NCBI GenBank assembly: GCA_964626965.1
Contig: CAZVHB010000004.1
Coordinates: 20,317-84,316, forward strand
Direction of reading: 5' to 3'
Origin: CAZEPT01 sp964626965
GTDB lineage: Bacteria; Patescibacteriota; Minisyncoccia; Phycocordibacterales; UBA9973
DNA: 64,000 bases
The notes beneath the pieces were generated by a model. That model ran no database searches and was not told the DNA's origin. It saw nothing but the letters and a program-made list of their open reading frames with translations. Each line of letters begins with the position of its first letter. Within the stretch, counting starts at the first letter, position 1. Of this stretch, positions 41,287 through 50,705 are shown piece by piece. The translations under genes were made by a program, and so were the position numbers.

Positions 41287-42111
41287 TTATAAGAAAAAAT
41301 ATTTCTTCGTCTCTCTCATCAATCCTTCACGGACTAAATCTTCACACACATTTTCAACATCCTTAGCTGAATACTCAGGAAACATATCATATACATCTTC
41401 TTTCAAGATTTTTTGTGTGACAAGTTTTTTCAAAAGTGTCCCGCGAACATACCGCAGTGATCCTTTAAATGGTTTTTGTTTGGTATAGTGCGCGCTCTGC
41501 GTGTTTTTTATTTTCTTTTCTTTTTTTAAAAATGAGCCATAGTCCATGAGCGCATAGTACCAATCTCTAACATCTCTCTCGGGTAATGTTTCTCGTATTT
41601 TTTCAAAAATCTCGGCATCTGAAACAGCCTCTTTTCCATTAAAAAAGTGGTGCAAAAAGACAGTCCTGATGTTTGTCTCGATCAACACCTCTCTTTGATT
41701 ATAGATAAAAACCGGCAAGATATGTGCCATGTAGTCCCCGATTCCAGGGAGAGACTTTAGAGTACTTGGATCCTTTGGAATAACCCCTTTATAAGCCTCA
41801 AAAATAGCTTGTACCGACTTTTGTAGGTACAAAGCGCGTCTATTATACCCAAGCCCAGACCACAGAGACAAGACGTCTTTTTGAGAGGATTGAGCCAAAT
41901 ACTGCATCGTCGGAAACCTCTTCAAAAAGGCAGTAAATTTAGGCACGACTCGGTCTACCTGCGTCTGTTGGAGCATAAATTCTGACACCAAAATCTCGTA
42001 CGGACTAACCTTTCTTTTTCCTTTCAGTGGTCGCCACGGCAGGTCTCGCCTATTCTCTGTATAAAAATCCCAAACAGTTTTTTGGAATTTTCCTATTTCT
42101 CCTTTTTGCAT
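41287..42111 (-). CDS. A/G-specific adenine glycosylase-like (MutY/HhH-GPD) without Fe-S cluster
   Basis: 274 residues. HhH-GPD motifs: FYTENRRDLPWR, ILVSEFMLQQTQVDRV (with the conserved catalytic Glu), LWSGLGYNRRA, LKSLPGIGDYMA (hairpin-helix-hairpin). MutY removes adenine opposite 8-oxoguanine. The residue at the catalytic Asp position appears as Glu in LIETNIRTVF. The region where MutY has four iron-sulphur cysteines (FLKKEKKIKNTQSAHYTKQK) has none. The C-terminal NUDIX-like 8-oxoG-recognition domain is replaced by a short winged-helix-like end. It may be a diverged glycosylase with altered specificity. Confidence 0.75.
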   Translation of the reverse strand: MQKGEIGKFQKTVWDFYTENRRDLPWRPLKGKRKVSPYEILVSEFMLQQTQVDRVVPKFTAFLKRFPTMQYLAQSSQKDVLSLWSGLGYNRRALYLQKSVQAIFEAYKGVIPKDPSTLKSLPGIGDYMAHILPVFIYNQREVLIETNIRTVFLHHFFNGKEAVSDAEIFEKIRETLPERDVRDWYYALMDYGSFLKKEKKIKNTQSAHYTKQKPFKGSLRYVRGTLLKKLVTQKILKEDVYDMFPEYSAKDVENVCEDLVREGLMRETKKYFFL

Positions 42112-42112
42112 A

Positions 42113-42694
42113 TTACTCTCCGTCTTTATTAAAAGATACAGAAATTACTGGAAAATCTGAAACATCAATTTGTCCTTTATGTAAAATATGAGGTATGTGT
42201 ACAAATAATAAAGGTCTTTCTTTTTTATCTGATGTCTCTTTAAAATATTGTTTGGTTGAATTTGGCATAATACTATGTTTTTCTAAATCCTTTGAATTAT
42301 ATGATTCATAGTTTTCCATATCATCTTTATCTAAATCGTCTTTATACAAAAAAATCTTTGTGTCTTCTTTGTTTAATAAATCTGGATCAATTTGGTAAAA
42401 TTTTAATTCTTTTGGTTCAAAACCAGCTTTAACTAATTCCTTTTTCAAATCCTCAGGATGTACTGCGGTCAATTGAACTACGTCACCCCAAGTAACATTG
42501 AGTTCAGGAATTATCCTATTCGGAATACTTTTCCTATAATCAGAATCGAGATATTTTTGAACTTTTACTTCGTATAATCCAGGAAATTTTTCCTTAAGTA
42601 CATTCAAAGGATAAAGAACATCTTTTCCTTCTTCATTCTGTGTCATATCTTCTGGTACTCTGTGGTAGAGATACTGTTTTGGTGAATTTTCCAT
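42113..42694 (-). CDS. Conserved-looking cytosolic protein, unknown
   Basis: 193 residues, acidic, with no signal or membrane segment. The N-terminus reads QYLYHRVPEDM...VLYPLNVLKEKFPGLYEVKVQK, and later there is IPELNVTWGDVVQLTAVHP, LKFYQIDPDLL and a C-terminal beta segment LLFVHIPHIL. I cannot name the family. TATAAT ends 6 nt before the ATG. It precedes mutY-like by 1 bp, so the two are probably cotranscribed. Confidence 0.65.
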   Translation of the reverse strand: MENSPKQYLYHRVPEDMTQNEEGKDVLYPLNVLKEKFPGLYEVKVQKYLDSDYRKSIPNRIIPELNVTWGDVVQLTAVHPEDLKKELVKAGFEPKELKFYQIDPDLLNKEDTKIFLYKDDLDKDDMENYESYNSKDLEKHSIMPNSTKQYFKETSDKKERPLLFVHIPHILHKGQIDVSDFPVISVSFNKDGE

Positions 42695-42712
42695 AGAAGG
42701 ATTATATCATAC

Positions 42713-42749
42713 AAAAAAGTAGGCAAATCTATACTTTGCCTACTTTTTT
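42713..42749 (-). terminator. Terminator of the 48-aa membrane protein
   Basis: 15-bp stem AAAAAAGTAGGCAAA/TTTGCCTACTTTTTT, 7-nt loop. Confidence 0.85.
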
Positions 42750-42781
42750 TTACTTAAACAATGTTATTGTATACCAACAAC

Positions 42782-42928
42782 TTACCGAGCAAACATATTT
42801 GAGATATCAAGATGTGTCATATTTAATACCTTATTCTCTACAACAGTTGCATATTTTGCATGAGTATAATATCCGAGTACAAATGATAAAATTACGATGA
42901 GAATAAAAAATGATATGACGTGTTTCAT
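42782..42928 (-). CDS. Small secreted or membrane-anchored protein, 48 aa
   Basis: This minus-strand ATG frame begins MKHVISFFILIVILSFVLGY and is followed by a polar tail ending HLDISNMFAR. The hydrophobic N-terminal helix would act as a signal anchor, leaving about 28 residues outside. TATAAT ends exactly 6 nt before the ATG, and a good terminator follows at 42713. Promoter and terminator both fit a real gene. No family recognised. Confidence 0.62.
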   Translation of the reverse strand: MKHVISFFILIVILSFVLGYYTHAKYATVVENKVLNMTHLDISNMFAR

Positions 42929-42980
42929 ACACAAATTATATCATGAGAATATTTTGAAAGTAAAGGAAATACAACAAAAC

Positions 42981-43013
42981 AAAAGAGGGCGACGCTACGC
43001 GTCGCCCTCTTTT
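42981..43013 (-). terminator. trhO terminator
   Basis: AAAAGAGGGCGACGC/GCGTCGCCCTCTTTT stem, loop TAC. Confidence 0.88.
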
Positions 43014-43018
43014 TATTA

Positions 43019-43915
43019 CTACACTAATTCTTTTTCTACCTCTGGATTTTTGGCAACACAGTCGAGACAGCGAACATAGAGCTTTCTTCTGATATTTCCG
43101 CTATTAATCATATTACTCGTCTTCACTCCACACATATCACAGTCGGCAATATCTTTTGCTTTGTCTGAAAATCCAACTTTCATGCGGTCATCAAAGACAA
43201 AGAGTTTTCCCTCCCAAAGACCATCGTCGGCATATTTTTCGCCATACTTTACGATTCCGCCGTCCATCTGATACACATCTGTATATCCACGATTTTTCAT
43301 CATTGCCGAGAGAATTTCACAGCGAATCCCACCAGTACAGTAGGTCACGATTGGTTTGTCTTTGTGTTTACTAATCTCACCTTCTTCAATATCTTTTATA
43401 AAATCTTTTGACGTCGCGACGTTTGGAATAATTGTATTATTGAACTTCCCTATCTGCGCTTCGTACATATTTCGTCCATCGTAAAAAATAACGTCGTCAC
43501 CTTTTTCTTCAACGAGCTTATGAACTTGTTCAGGTTTCAAATGTTTACCACCATTTGCAATACCGTCTTTAGTCACGACGATTTCATCTGGTGCACCAAA
43601 AGCAACGATCTCGTCTTTGACCTTAACTTTCAATTTTGGGAAATGTTCACCTCCACCGTCGCTCCATTTATAGCCGATGTCTTTAAACGCTGTATGTGTA
43701 TTCATAAGTTTTTTGTAAGATTTGAGGTCTTCTAAATACCCACCGAGAGTGCCGTTGATACCGTGTTTGCTCACCAAAATACGCCCCTTAATATTGAGCC
43801 GTTCACAGAGGTTGCGTTGCCAGTGCATGACCGTTTCCGGATCGTCAATTGGCACGAATTTATAGAAAAGTATAATCTTTTCCTGCCTATTTTTGAGTGT
43901 TTTCACTTCGTTCAC
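43019..43915 (-). CDS. trhO: tRNA uridine(34) hydroxylase, rhodanese domain (TrhO/YceA)
   Basis: About 298 residues. TrhO makes 5-hydroxyuridine at the tRNA wobble position. The N-terminal acylphosphatase-like domain is followed by a rhodanese domain with FYDGRNMYEAQIGKF and active Cys in YCTGGIRCE. The C-terminal zinc-like cysteines are CDMCG and CLDC. I place the start at GTG 43915, because TATATT ends 7 nt upstream. A TTG at 43942 in frame is an alternative. Confidence 0.87.
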   Translation of the reverse strand: MNEVKTLKNRQEKIILFYKFVPIDDPETVMHWQRNLCERLNIKGRILVSKHGINGTLGGYLEDLKSYKKLMNTHTAFKDIGYKWSDGGGEHFPKLKVKVKDEIVAFGAPDEIVVTKDGIANGGKHLKPEQVHKLVEEKGDDVIFYDGRNMYEAQIGKFNNTIIPNVATSKDFIKDIEEGEISKHKDKPIVTYCTGGIRCEILSAMMKNRGYTDVYQMDGGIVKYGEKYADDGLWEGKLFVFDDRMKVGFSDKAKDIADCDMCGVKTSNMINSGNIRRKLYVRCLDCVAKNPEVEKELV

Positions 43916-43957
43916 GTAGGTGAATATACCATAATTTCTCAAAAAATTCTACCAAAA

Positions 43958-43985
43958 AAACCGTAGTAAACACTACGGTTTTAGA
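43958..43985 (-). terminator. Terminator of the 43991-44734 gene
   Basis: AAACCGTAG/CTACGGTTT with T-run on the minus strand. Confidence 0.78.
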
Positions 43986-43990
43986 ATTTT

Positions 43991-44734
43991 TTATTCACTC
44001 AGAATTTGCCGAATTTTTGAAATCTTATCTTTGAATTTACCTGATTGAACTATAACTAAGAAACTTATCATTAGTGCAAGTAAAAATAAACCAGTCAACC
44101 AAACCCAGAGAGTGGCGCCGAAAATATGTAGATACCAAAACTGACAAATAGAATTAATCAACACTCCAAATACCCAGATAATTAAACTATTCTTAGTGAG
44201 AAAATCAAAGTGCAGTATGAAACCATCATTTCCCTTTCGGCGAATCATGTACGATACTTTGGCAAGGTAGAATGAAAATACATACCAATAGAACCATGCG
44301 TAATAAGTTCCCCAAGTTTGTACTACCGAGTAAAGAATAATCAATAAAAGAACAAACAAAAATAATTTATTTAAACCAGATACCACATCAAAGTTAACGT
44401 ACTGTGTAAAAGATTCAAATAATAATAGCAAACAAATACAGAGTAACCCTAAAACTACATACACATACAAGCTCGGGTAATTATGCACAGAGATACTCTC
44501 AGTAAAGAGAGTCATAGCTAAAAACAACAACATCACGCTTTCTTGTGTAATTAACTCTCTGCGTGTATGAATTTGTGTATTTAATGACAAATACAAACTC
44601 ATAAGTAATGACAGAAAAAATGGAATCATAAAATTGACACGAAGGAGAAAATCAACAGGAAGCAATGTTTGCAATCCAGTATTTGCTAAAATTACAAAAA
44701 TAAGTGGAGTAAAGTGGAATAGAAAATTTTTCAT
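43991..44734 (-). CDS. Polytopic membrane protein, unknown
   Basis: 247 residues with about eight hydrophobic helices and short loops, both ends inside. Starts MKNFLFHFTPLIFVILANTG. Loops are small, and no transporter or enzyme motif is visible. It has its own terminator. No family recognised. Confidence 0.62.
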   Translation of the reverse strand: MKNFLFHFTPLIFVILANTGLQTLLPVDFLLRVNFMIPFFLSLLMSLYLSLNTQIHTRRELITQESVMLLFLAMTLFTESISVHNYPSLYVYVVLGLLCICLLLLFESFTQYVNFDVVSGLNKLFLFVLLLIILYSVVQTWGTYYAWFYWYVFSFYLAKVSYMIRRKGNDGFILHFDFLTKNSLIIWVFGVLINSICQFWYLHIFGATLWVWLTGLFLLALMISFLVIVQSGKFKDKISKIRQILSE

Positions 44735-44811
44735 TGGAATTTATTTATAAGTTAAAGGGCAATATGCTTGTAAAGAGCATACCAATATTTATTGAGTATG
44801 TCAATAAATGA

Positions 44812-47385
44812 CTATCCAAAATACTTCACTGCTTCTTTTTGGTTTTTCTTGAGCCAAGCGATATTTTGGTCTATTTTTTCAAGTGTTTGTGAAAGACCGA
44901 GTTCAATACCTTTAGTCCCCTTCTTTTCGAAAAATGCTTTTACTGTTTTCTTGTCCTTTTCAGTTTTAAATCCACCAAATGATTTTACAAAATCAGAAAA
45001 CATATGACGCGCAGTAGCGATATCTTTAAACTCAACCCAATTACTTTGCATATAGGCAAGTGCATTTTTTCGTCCTGTTTCAAAACTGGTGAGGCTCATA
45101 AAGAGATAGATACTGTCTTGTTTACGAACGTCAGTACTAAAGAGCATTTTGAGGTTTTTTTGGACCAATGCTTCTTTTTCAAATTGTCCGAGAGATGAAA
45201 GAATGCGGAGTTTCTCTTGGTGCTGATCTGACGCACGGTACATTTTCAAAAGCTGTGTGTAGTATGCATCTGTACCAATTTTTGCCATACCACCATACAC
45301 AACACCTCGGACATTTGCATCAAGCGGTATATTTTTTTGGTTCTCCTTTGCTTGTTTTGCAACCCAGGCTAACACTTTTTTATCTTCGTATCGTACGAGT
45401 GTCGCGAGTACGAGTGAACGCAAAAGGGTTTTACTTTCATCTTCATTTTGTTCTTTTACAAAACCAACATAGTCAAATACAGGAATCATGAATTCAGATA
45501 CATATTTTTTGTATGCAGATTCTTGTGGTGTTCCTTTGAGGAGTATATTCACTTTGCCAAACAGTACAGCGATTTCACTCCAGATACTATAGGATTGTTC
45601 ATTTTTAAAACATTGAGCAAAAGAGAGCGTGTCGAGAAGTGTGTATTCACCTGTCTCGGTGAGTGCGATCAAATCACGAATAATTCCGTAGCGGTCAGAT
45701 TCAGAAAGTAATCCTTCAGAAATTGGTGTAGCTAGTTTTGAAAGCATCTCGGGACCATACGCAACACGGAAAAATCCAGTTTCAGAAGTATTGAGTTTGC
45801 ACCATGCTGTATTTGGATTTCTGAGTTCCATTTTTTTTGTATCAAATAAGTACGGCATAGTATCACCAACATTAGAAACAAAAGAAACTGGAACAGGCCA
45901 AAGCGTTTTATCGACTAGACTGTTTTCTCCTTGAAAAAATCTTTTTTGCGTAAGTGTAAGCACTTCATCTTTCTGACTAACCGACACGAGTGGGTACCCA
46001 GGTTTTTTCGTCCACACATCCATCATTTTTGTTATTTTCTTTTTACTGACTTTTTCAAATGCTTCCCAGAGATGTACCGTCTCGGTGTTTTTGTAACTAT
46101 GTTTTTTCAGATAGTAACGGAGTCCATCACGGAAATGAATATCGCCGATGTAATTTGCAAGCTGACGAATCACTGATGCACCTTTTGAATACGAAATCGC
46201 ATCAAATATTTGTCCGATATCATTTGGATCATGAACAACGACATCAATCGGATGTGTTGAAACCATACCATCGAGTCTGAGTGCGTAGTCGTGATCAGAG
46301 AAGAGAAATTGTGACCAGATATTCCACTTTGGAAAAATATGATCAACCGCCAAGTACTCCATATATGAGGCAAAGCCTTCATTGAGCCAGAGATCATTCC
46401 ACCACTCCATCGTCACAAGATTTCCAAACCATTGATGAGCGAGTTCGTGGCAAATAACAATAGCAACACGTTGCTTATTTGAAAGTGAAGAATGCTCTTC
46501 ATCTATTAACAGTGCTGTTTCTCTATAGGTAATTGCACCCCAGTTTTCCATTGCACCTGATTCAAAATCAGGCACAGCAATCATATCGAGTGTATTGAGT
46601 GGATAGGCAATATCAAAGTACTCTTCGTAATAATCGAGACATTTGAGCGTAACATCAAGCGCAAATTTCCCTTGCTCTTTTTTCCCTGGAGTAGTGATGA
46701 TACGAACCTTCACGCCTTTTTTTGTCGTCTTTTCAATATATTCAAAATCCCCTACCAAAAAAGCAAGGAGGTATGTCGACATAATTGGTGTTTTTTCAAA
46801 TGAAACTATTTTATACCCAGCACTGTGTTCAGCGATTGTCGTTGGGAGCATATTTGAAATAGCAACTTTTCCATTTGGAATAACGAGTGATACTTGAAAG
46901 GTTGCTTTCATTGCTGGTTCGTCAAAACACGGAATACAACGACGTGCATCATTTGCTTCAAATTGTGTTGTCGCCATAAAACGCTCCGTACCATCGACGT
47001 GATAACGAGATTTATAGAATCCTCGCATGTGATCATTTAAAATCCCACGAAATGATAGTGTGAGTTTTATTTTACCAGGCGCGATAGTCTGCGCAAAAAC
47101 AAGTGTTGCGGATTCGTGTTTTTCATCGTAGGTAATATCTTTTGCTTGTTCTACTAACTTGCCTTGTTTAATAGACACATCAAATAACTCCAAATCTTTG
47201 CAGTGGAGAGTGATACTCTTGGTACTTTTTTTTACTTGAATATCTATCGTTTCTGTTCCGGAAAAAACATGGGCTTCTAAATCTGGTTGGAGTGTAATGG
47301 TATAGTGCACCGGCAGTATATCTTTAGATAATCTAATTGGTTTTGACTTTGTTTTTTTAGTTATAATGGTTTTTTTGTTTTGCAT
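44812..47385 (-). CDS. pepN: Aminopeptidase N-like M1 metallopeptidase
   Basis: 857 residues. It removes N-terminal amino acids with one zinc. GAMENWGAITYRE (about 277) binds the peptide N-terminus. The zinc site is VICHELAHQWFGN (about 312), 18 residues ahead of the third ligand in LWLNEGFASYMEY. A C-terminal ERAP1-like helical domain (about 520-857) closes the active site. No signal peptide, so it is cytosolic. TATAAT ends 6 nt before the ATG. It may recycle peptides as amino-acid source in a cell that lacks biosynthesis. Confidence 0.95.
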   Translation of the reverse strand: MQNKKTIITKKTKSKPIRLSKDILPVHYTITLQPDLEAHVFSGTETIDIQVKKSTKSITLHCKDLELFDVSIKQGKLVEQAKDITYDEKHESATLVFAQTIAPGKIKLTLSFRGILNDHMRGFYKSRYHVDGTERFMATTQFEANDARRCIPCFDEPAMKATFQVSLVIPNGKVAISNMLPTTIAEHSAGYKIVSFEKTPIMSTYLLAFLVGDFEYIEKTTKKGVKVRIITTPGKKEQGKFALDVTLKCLDYYEEYFDIAYPLNTLDMIAVPDFESGAMENWGAITYRETALLIDEEHSSLSNKQRVAIVICHELAHQWFGNLVTMEWWNDLWLNEGFASYMEYLAVDHIFPKWNIWSQFLFSDHDYALRLDGMVSTHPIDVVVHDPNDIGQIFDAISYSKGASVIRQLANYIGDIHFRDGLRYYLKKHSYKNTETVHLWEAFEKVSKKKITKMMDVWTKKPGYPLVSVSQKDEVLTLTQKRFFQGENSLVDKTLWPVPVSFVSNVGDTMPYLFDTKKMELRNPNTAWCKLNTSETGFFRVAYGPEMLSKLATPISEGLLSESDRYGIIRDLIALTETGEYTLLDTLSFAQCFKNEQSYSIWSEIAVLFGKVNILLKGTPQESAYKKYVSEFMIPVFDYVGFVKEQNEDESKTLLRSLVLATLVRYEDKKVLAWVAKQAKENQKNIPLDANVRGVVYGGMAKIGTDAYYTQLLKMYRASDQHQEKLRILSSLGQFEKEALVQKNLKMLFSTDVRKQDSIYLFMSLTSFETGRKNALAYMQSNWVEFKDIATARHMFSDFVKSFGGFKTEKDKKTVKAFFEKKGTKGIELGLSQTLEKIDQNIAWLKKNQKEAVKYFG

Positions 47386-47399
47386 ATGAGGATTATAAC

Positions 47400-47578
47400 A
47401 TAAAAGCGGGGCGGCGTTTTGGCGCCCCGCGTTTATTGTTTTTAAACTGTGGCGCCAACATGTTGGATGCAGAGGGGATGATACNNNNNNNNNNTTTTAT
47501 TAAATTTGTTTTTTTTTTTTTTAATTTCTTATTAAAAAAAAAAACGGGGGGCCCTTTTAGGGCGCCCCGCTTTTATGT
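47400..47578. other. Gap-bearing spacer with duplicated flank
   Basis: Ten Ns at 47485-47494. The left side contains GCGCCCCGCGTTTATTGTTT and, after about 45 nt, a GATGATAC. The right side contains GCGCCCCGCTTTTATGTTTT and then the real 3' end of the ABC gene with CATGATAC. The left copy is a corrupted duplicate. The real sequence is probably one GC-rich terminator hairpin (AAAAGCGGGGC with GCCCCGCTTTT) after the ABC gene. Confidence 0.75.
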
Positions 47579-47581
47579 TTT

Positions 47582-49324
47582 TTAAACTGTCTCCCCAACT
47601 TGTTGTCTCCAGAGTGCATGATACAGTCCTTTTTTCTCGATGAGTTCGTCATGGTTACCACTCTCTACGATCAACCCTTTTTCCAAAACATAAATCGTAT
47701 CAGCATGCGCGATGGTAGAAAGACGGTGAGCCACAAGAATTTGCGTGATACCCTCTTTTCCACCAAGTGTTTTTATCGTATCAGTAATCTGAGCTTCAGT
47801 GAGTGAATCGAGTGCCGAAGTAGCTTCATCGAAAATAAGTATTTCTGGTTTACGGATGAGCGCACGAGCAATAGCGAGACGCTGACGTTCACCACCAGAG
47901 AGTTTGATACCACCTTCTCCTATTTTTGTATTTAATCCTTCTGGATTACGACTCACGAGATATTCCGCTTGGGATTCAACAAGTGCATTATGTAAATCTT
48001 CATCCGACGCCTCTGGATTTGCAAACAAAAGATTTTCTTTAATCGTTCCGGCAAAGAGTTGAGTTTCTTGAAGCACAAGTCCAATCTTCTGACGGAAGTA
48101 ATCACGATCTAAATCCACATATGAGACATCGTTCAGTGAAAGTGCGCCCTTGCTTGGTACATAGAGTCCGGTCAAGAGCTTGATAAGTGTCGACTTTCCA
48201 GAACCTGATGGACCAACAAATGCGACTTTCTTGCCTTTTGGAATATGAAGTGTAATATCTTTGACCGCTTCAGTATCACGTCCTTGATATGAGTAAGAAA
48301 CTCCGTCAAAATTAATTGTCTCAACATGTTCAATACTTTTGGGATTTTCTGCTTTGGCTTCTATTTCTTGTTTCAAGAAATCATCCACTGCTTCGAGACT
48401 CGCTTTTGATTCGTAGTATGTTGTCGCCACAGTACCAAGCTCGTACATCGGACCAAAGATATAAAATGAATACATCATCACAGAGAACAGTTGTCCTACG
48501 GAGAGCTTACTCTGATAGATAAGCACAACCATAAGAAGAAGTAATCCTGAACGCAAGAGATTGATTGCCGTTCCTTGAATAAATGCCAAGACGCGGACGA
48601 ATTTTACTTTTGAAAGTTCGAGCGCGAGGATTTTGTTATTTGTCTCTTCGAGCCGATTCACTTCTTGTGTTTCAAGGCCGAGACTCTTTACGAGTTCGAC
48701 GTTGCGAATCGTTTCTGTTCCTGACCCAGTCAGTTCACTTCGCTCACGGACAATATTTTTTTGAATATCTTTGATTCTTTTTCCGAGGAAAAATGTAATT
48801 GAACCGAGCACTGGGATCATGAGCGTAAATGCGAGACCGATTGACCAGTGAATAGAGAATGTATAGATGAGTACAAAAACCATGCCGACAATCGTGACAA
48901 AGACGGTTGCAATACTTGCGGTCACAAATTTCTCGAGATCAGTTCGAGCTTTGTTAAATTTCTCAAGGAGTGATCCAGAACGCTCGTCTTCAAAAACACT
49001 GTATGGAAGCGAAAATGCATGACGGAGTGCATCAGTATAGAGTTGTGTTCCGGTACGCTGAACAATGACATTTGTATAGTAGTCTTGGAAATTTTTGGCA
49101 ATACGAGACACGAGTGCAACAGAAACAGAACCAAGGAGGAGAAGCCCAGCGCCCAAGATGTAGTCATGGAGTCCATAGGCTGTTGGATTTGACGCATAGC
49201 GGTCGATCATATATCGGAAAATAAGCGGATCGAGTAAAGAAAAAATCTGATTAATTGCCGCCAGTCCGAGGGTCAAAAATAGAATTTTTTTATATCTAAA
49301 AATATATTTTTTGAGTAGTTGCAT
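47582..49324 (-). CDS. ABC exporter, fused permease and ATPase (MsbA/MDR-like)
   Basis: 580 residues. Six membrane helices (about 15-300) of the type I exporter fold are followed by a nucleotide-binding domain: Walker A FVGPSGSGKSTLIKLLTG, Q-loop, signature LSGGERQRLAIARALI, Walker B ILIFDEATSALD and H-loop VAHRLSTI. It probably works as a homodimer to export lipid or drug-like molecules. I chose ATG 49324, 6 nt after TATACT. The in-frame ATG at 49342 overlaps that element. Confidence 0.93.
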   Translation of the reverse strand: MQLLKKYIFRYKKILFLTLGLAAINQIFSLLDPLIFRYMIDRYASNPTAYGLHDYILGAGLLLLGSVSVALVSRIAKNFQDYYTNVIVQRTGTQLYTDALRHAFSLPYSVFEDERSGSLLEKFNKARTDLEKFVTASIATVFVTIVGMVFVLIYTFSIHWSIGLAFTLMIPVLGSITFFLGKRIKDIQKNIVRERSELTGSGTETIRNVELVKSLGLETQEVNRLEETNNKILALELSKVKFVRVLAFIQGTAINLLRSGLLLLMVVLIYQSKLSVGQLFSVMMYSFYIFGPMYELGTVATTYYESKASLEAVDDFLKQEIEAKAENPKSIEHVETINFDGVSYSYQGRDTEAVKDITLHIPKGKKVAFVGPSGSGKSTLIKLLTGLYVPSKGALSLNDVSYVDLDRDYFRQKIGLVLQETQLFAGTIKENLLFANPEASDEDLHNALVESQAEYLVSRNPEGLNTKIGEGGIKLSGGERQRLAIARALIRKPEILIFDEATSALDSLTEAQITDTIKTLGGKEGITQILVAHRLSTIAHADTIYVLEKGLIVESGNHDELIEKKGLYHALWRQQVGETV

Positions 49325-49351
49325 AGGGGTAGTATAACACAAGATGATTCC

Positions 49352-49861
49352 TTATATTTTCCGGCTATCATATGCCCAATGGAGGAGTGCTTGGCGTTGG
49401 CGAGGACGACAGAAAACATCGCCTGCGCGACAGTTGGTGCGGATAGCACCAGCGTGACGACGGATGGCTTTCCAACGTTTGATCTGACGAGCGTCTTCTT
49501 TTGGAATACGACGACCCATATAGTACCGGCAATACCATTGGAACCAGCCACGCGGGTCGTCTTTGTATATCCAACCTTTCGCCTGCCAGACAGAGAGGGG
49601 TTGTGATGCATGCACACCAAATAAGTTTAATTTTTTATCTGGGCCATTTTTCGCAAGCTTGGCTTTGGCAAACCAACTCTTTGGAAATTCTTTTTGGTAG
49701 TCTACTCCTTCATACCAGCCATCAAAAATCCCAAGCTCAAGCATTTCATCCGGTGTGAGGTCTGGTTTGAATTCTGGGTCAAAATCTCTCCCCACTTTTG
49801 CAACTAATTCATATGTGTAGTTTTTTTGAAAACTATCTGATACTTTTATTTTCTTATTCAT
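49352..49861 (-). CDS. Conserved aromatic-rich cytosolic protein, unknown
   Basis: 169 residues. A long conserved-looking core is rich in Trp, Tyr and Arg (GIFDGWYEGVDYQKEFPKSW, PRGWFQWYCRYYMGRR). The C-terminal half (ARQIKRWKAIRRHAGAIRTN, CRPRQRQALLHWAYDSRKI) is strongly basic and could contact nucleic acid. I cannot name the family. It follows the alkD-like gene by 1 bp and so shares its message. Confidence 0.68.
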   Translation of the reverse strand: MNKKIKVSDSFQKNYTYELVAKVGRDFDPEFKPDLTPDEMLELGIFDGWYEGVDYQKEFPKSWFAKAKLAKNGPDKKLNLFGVHASQPLSVWQAKGWIYKDDPRGWFQWYCRYYMGRRIPKEDARQIKRWKAIRRHAGAIRTNCRAGDVFCRPRQRQALLHWAYDSRKI

Positions 49862-49862
49862 A

Positions 49863-50600
49863 TTATTTTAAACTCAAATACATTTTGCGGACCGATTCAG
49901 GGAAACGCTCTATCGCATAGCGAAGTGTCGTACGAGGCATTGTACGGATATGCTTCTTGAGAAATGACTCAAGCACGTCTACACCACAGTTCTTCCCTAC
50001 TTCACGAAGCATCCAACCAGTTGCCTTATGGATGAGGTCATGTTTGTGATGCAATAGGCGCTCGGCAATATAGAAAGTCATCTTCTCATTACCTTTTTTG
50101 ATTTGATAAAACGATGCGACGATGATAATACGATTGATCCACAAGTTAGAACTTGCAATACATTTGTTTATAAATGCAAGTCTTTGAACGTGTGTCATAA
50201 CATCTGAGATATATGGACCAACAATAATATGCGCAGACACATCAACAAGATCCCAATTATTTACCCCAGATACATGACCCATGTAAAAAGTAAAAATCTT
50301 TTTCTGTGTTTTTGTGTCGCCACTTTTTATAGCTTGCTTCATCCAAGAAACGAGCGTGATAATTGCAACAAATCGTTCTTCGTGGATTTTTGAATGAATA
50401 AGTATTTTAATATCAGAAAATGTCAGGGTATTTTCAAATCCCTTGGCAACTTTTCGCATTTCAGGAACGGTTACACCAATAAAGAGGTCTCCCTCACCAT
50501 AATCTCCTGGACCAGTCTTAAAAAACCGAGCAGAAGAAACAGCTCGTGTATGAATACCAGCTTTTTTTAATACTTGTTTTACTTTATCAGAAATAATCAC
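49863..50600 (-). CDS. DNA alkylation repair protein, AlkD-like HEAT-repeat glycosylase
   Basis: 245 residues. All-helical, with the AlkD pattern GVTVPEMRKVAK, then NNWDLVDVSAHIIVG with the active-site Trp-Asp, and ATGWMLREVGK. AlkD removes bulky cationic alkylated bases without base flipping. The start is most likely the GTG at 50600 (VIISDKVKQ), because TATATT ends 6 nt before it. An in-frame ATG at 50627 lies upstream of that element. Confidence 0.86.
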   Translation of the reverse strand: MIISDKVKQVLKKAGIHTRAVSSARFFKTGPGDYGEGDLFIGVTVPEMRKVAKGFENTLTFSDIKILIHSKIHEERFVAIITLVSWMKQAIKSGDTKTQKKIFTFYMGHVSGVNNWDLVDVSAHIIVGPYISDVMTHVQRLAFINKCIASSNLWINRIIIVASFYQIKKGNEKMTFYIAERLLHHKHDLIHKATGWMLREVGKNCGVDVLESFLKKHIRTMPRTTLRYAIERFPESVRKMYLSLK

Positions 50601-50705
50601 GATTAAAATATACCACAAAAAATTCACTTTGTTCGGGGTTTTTATTTGTATTCAAAAAGTCTTTATGATTGAATATATACGAACGTACAATTAAAAACAT
50701 AGAAA

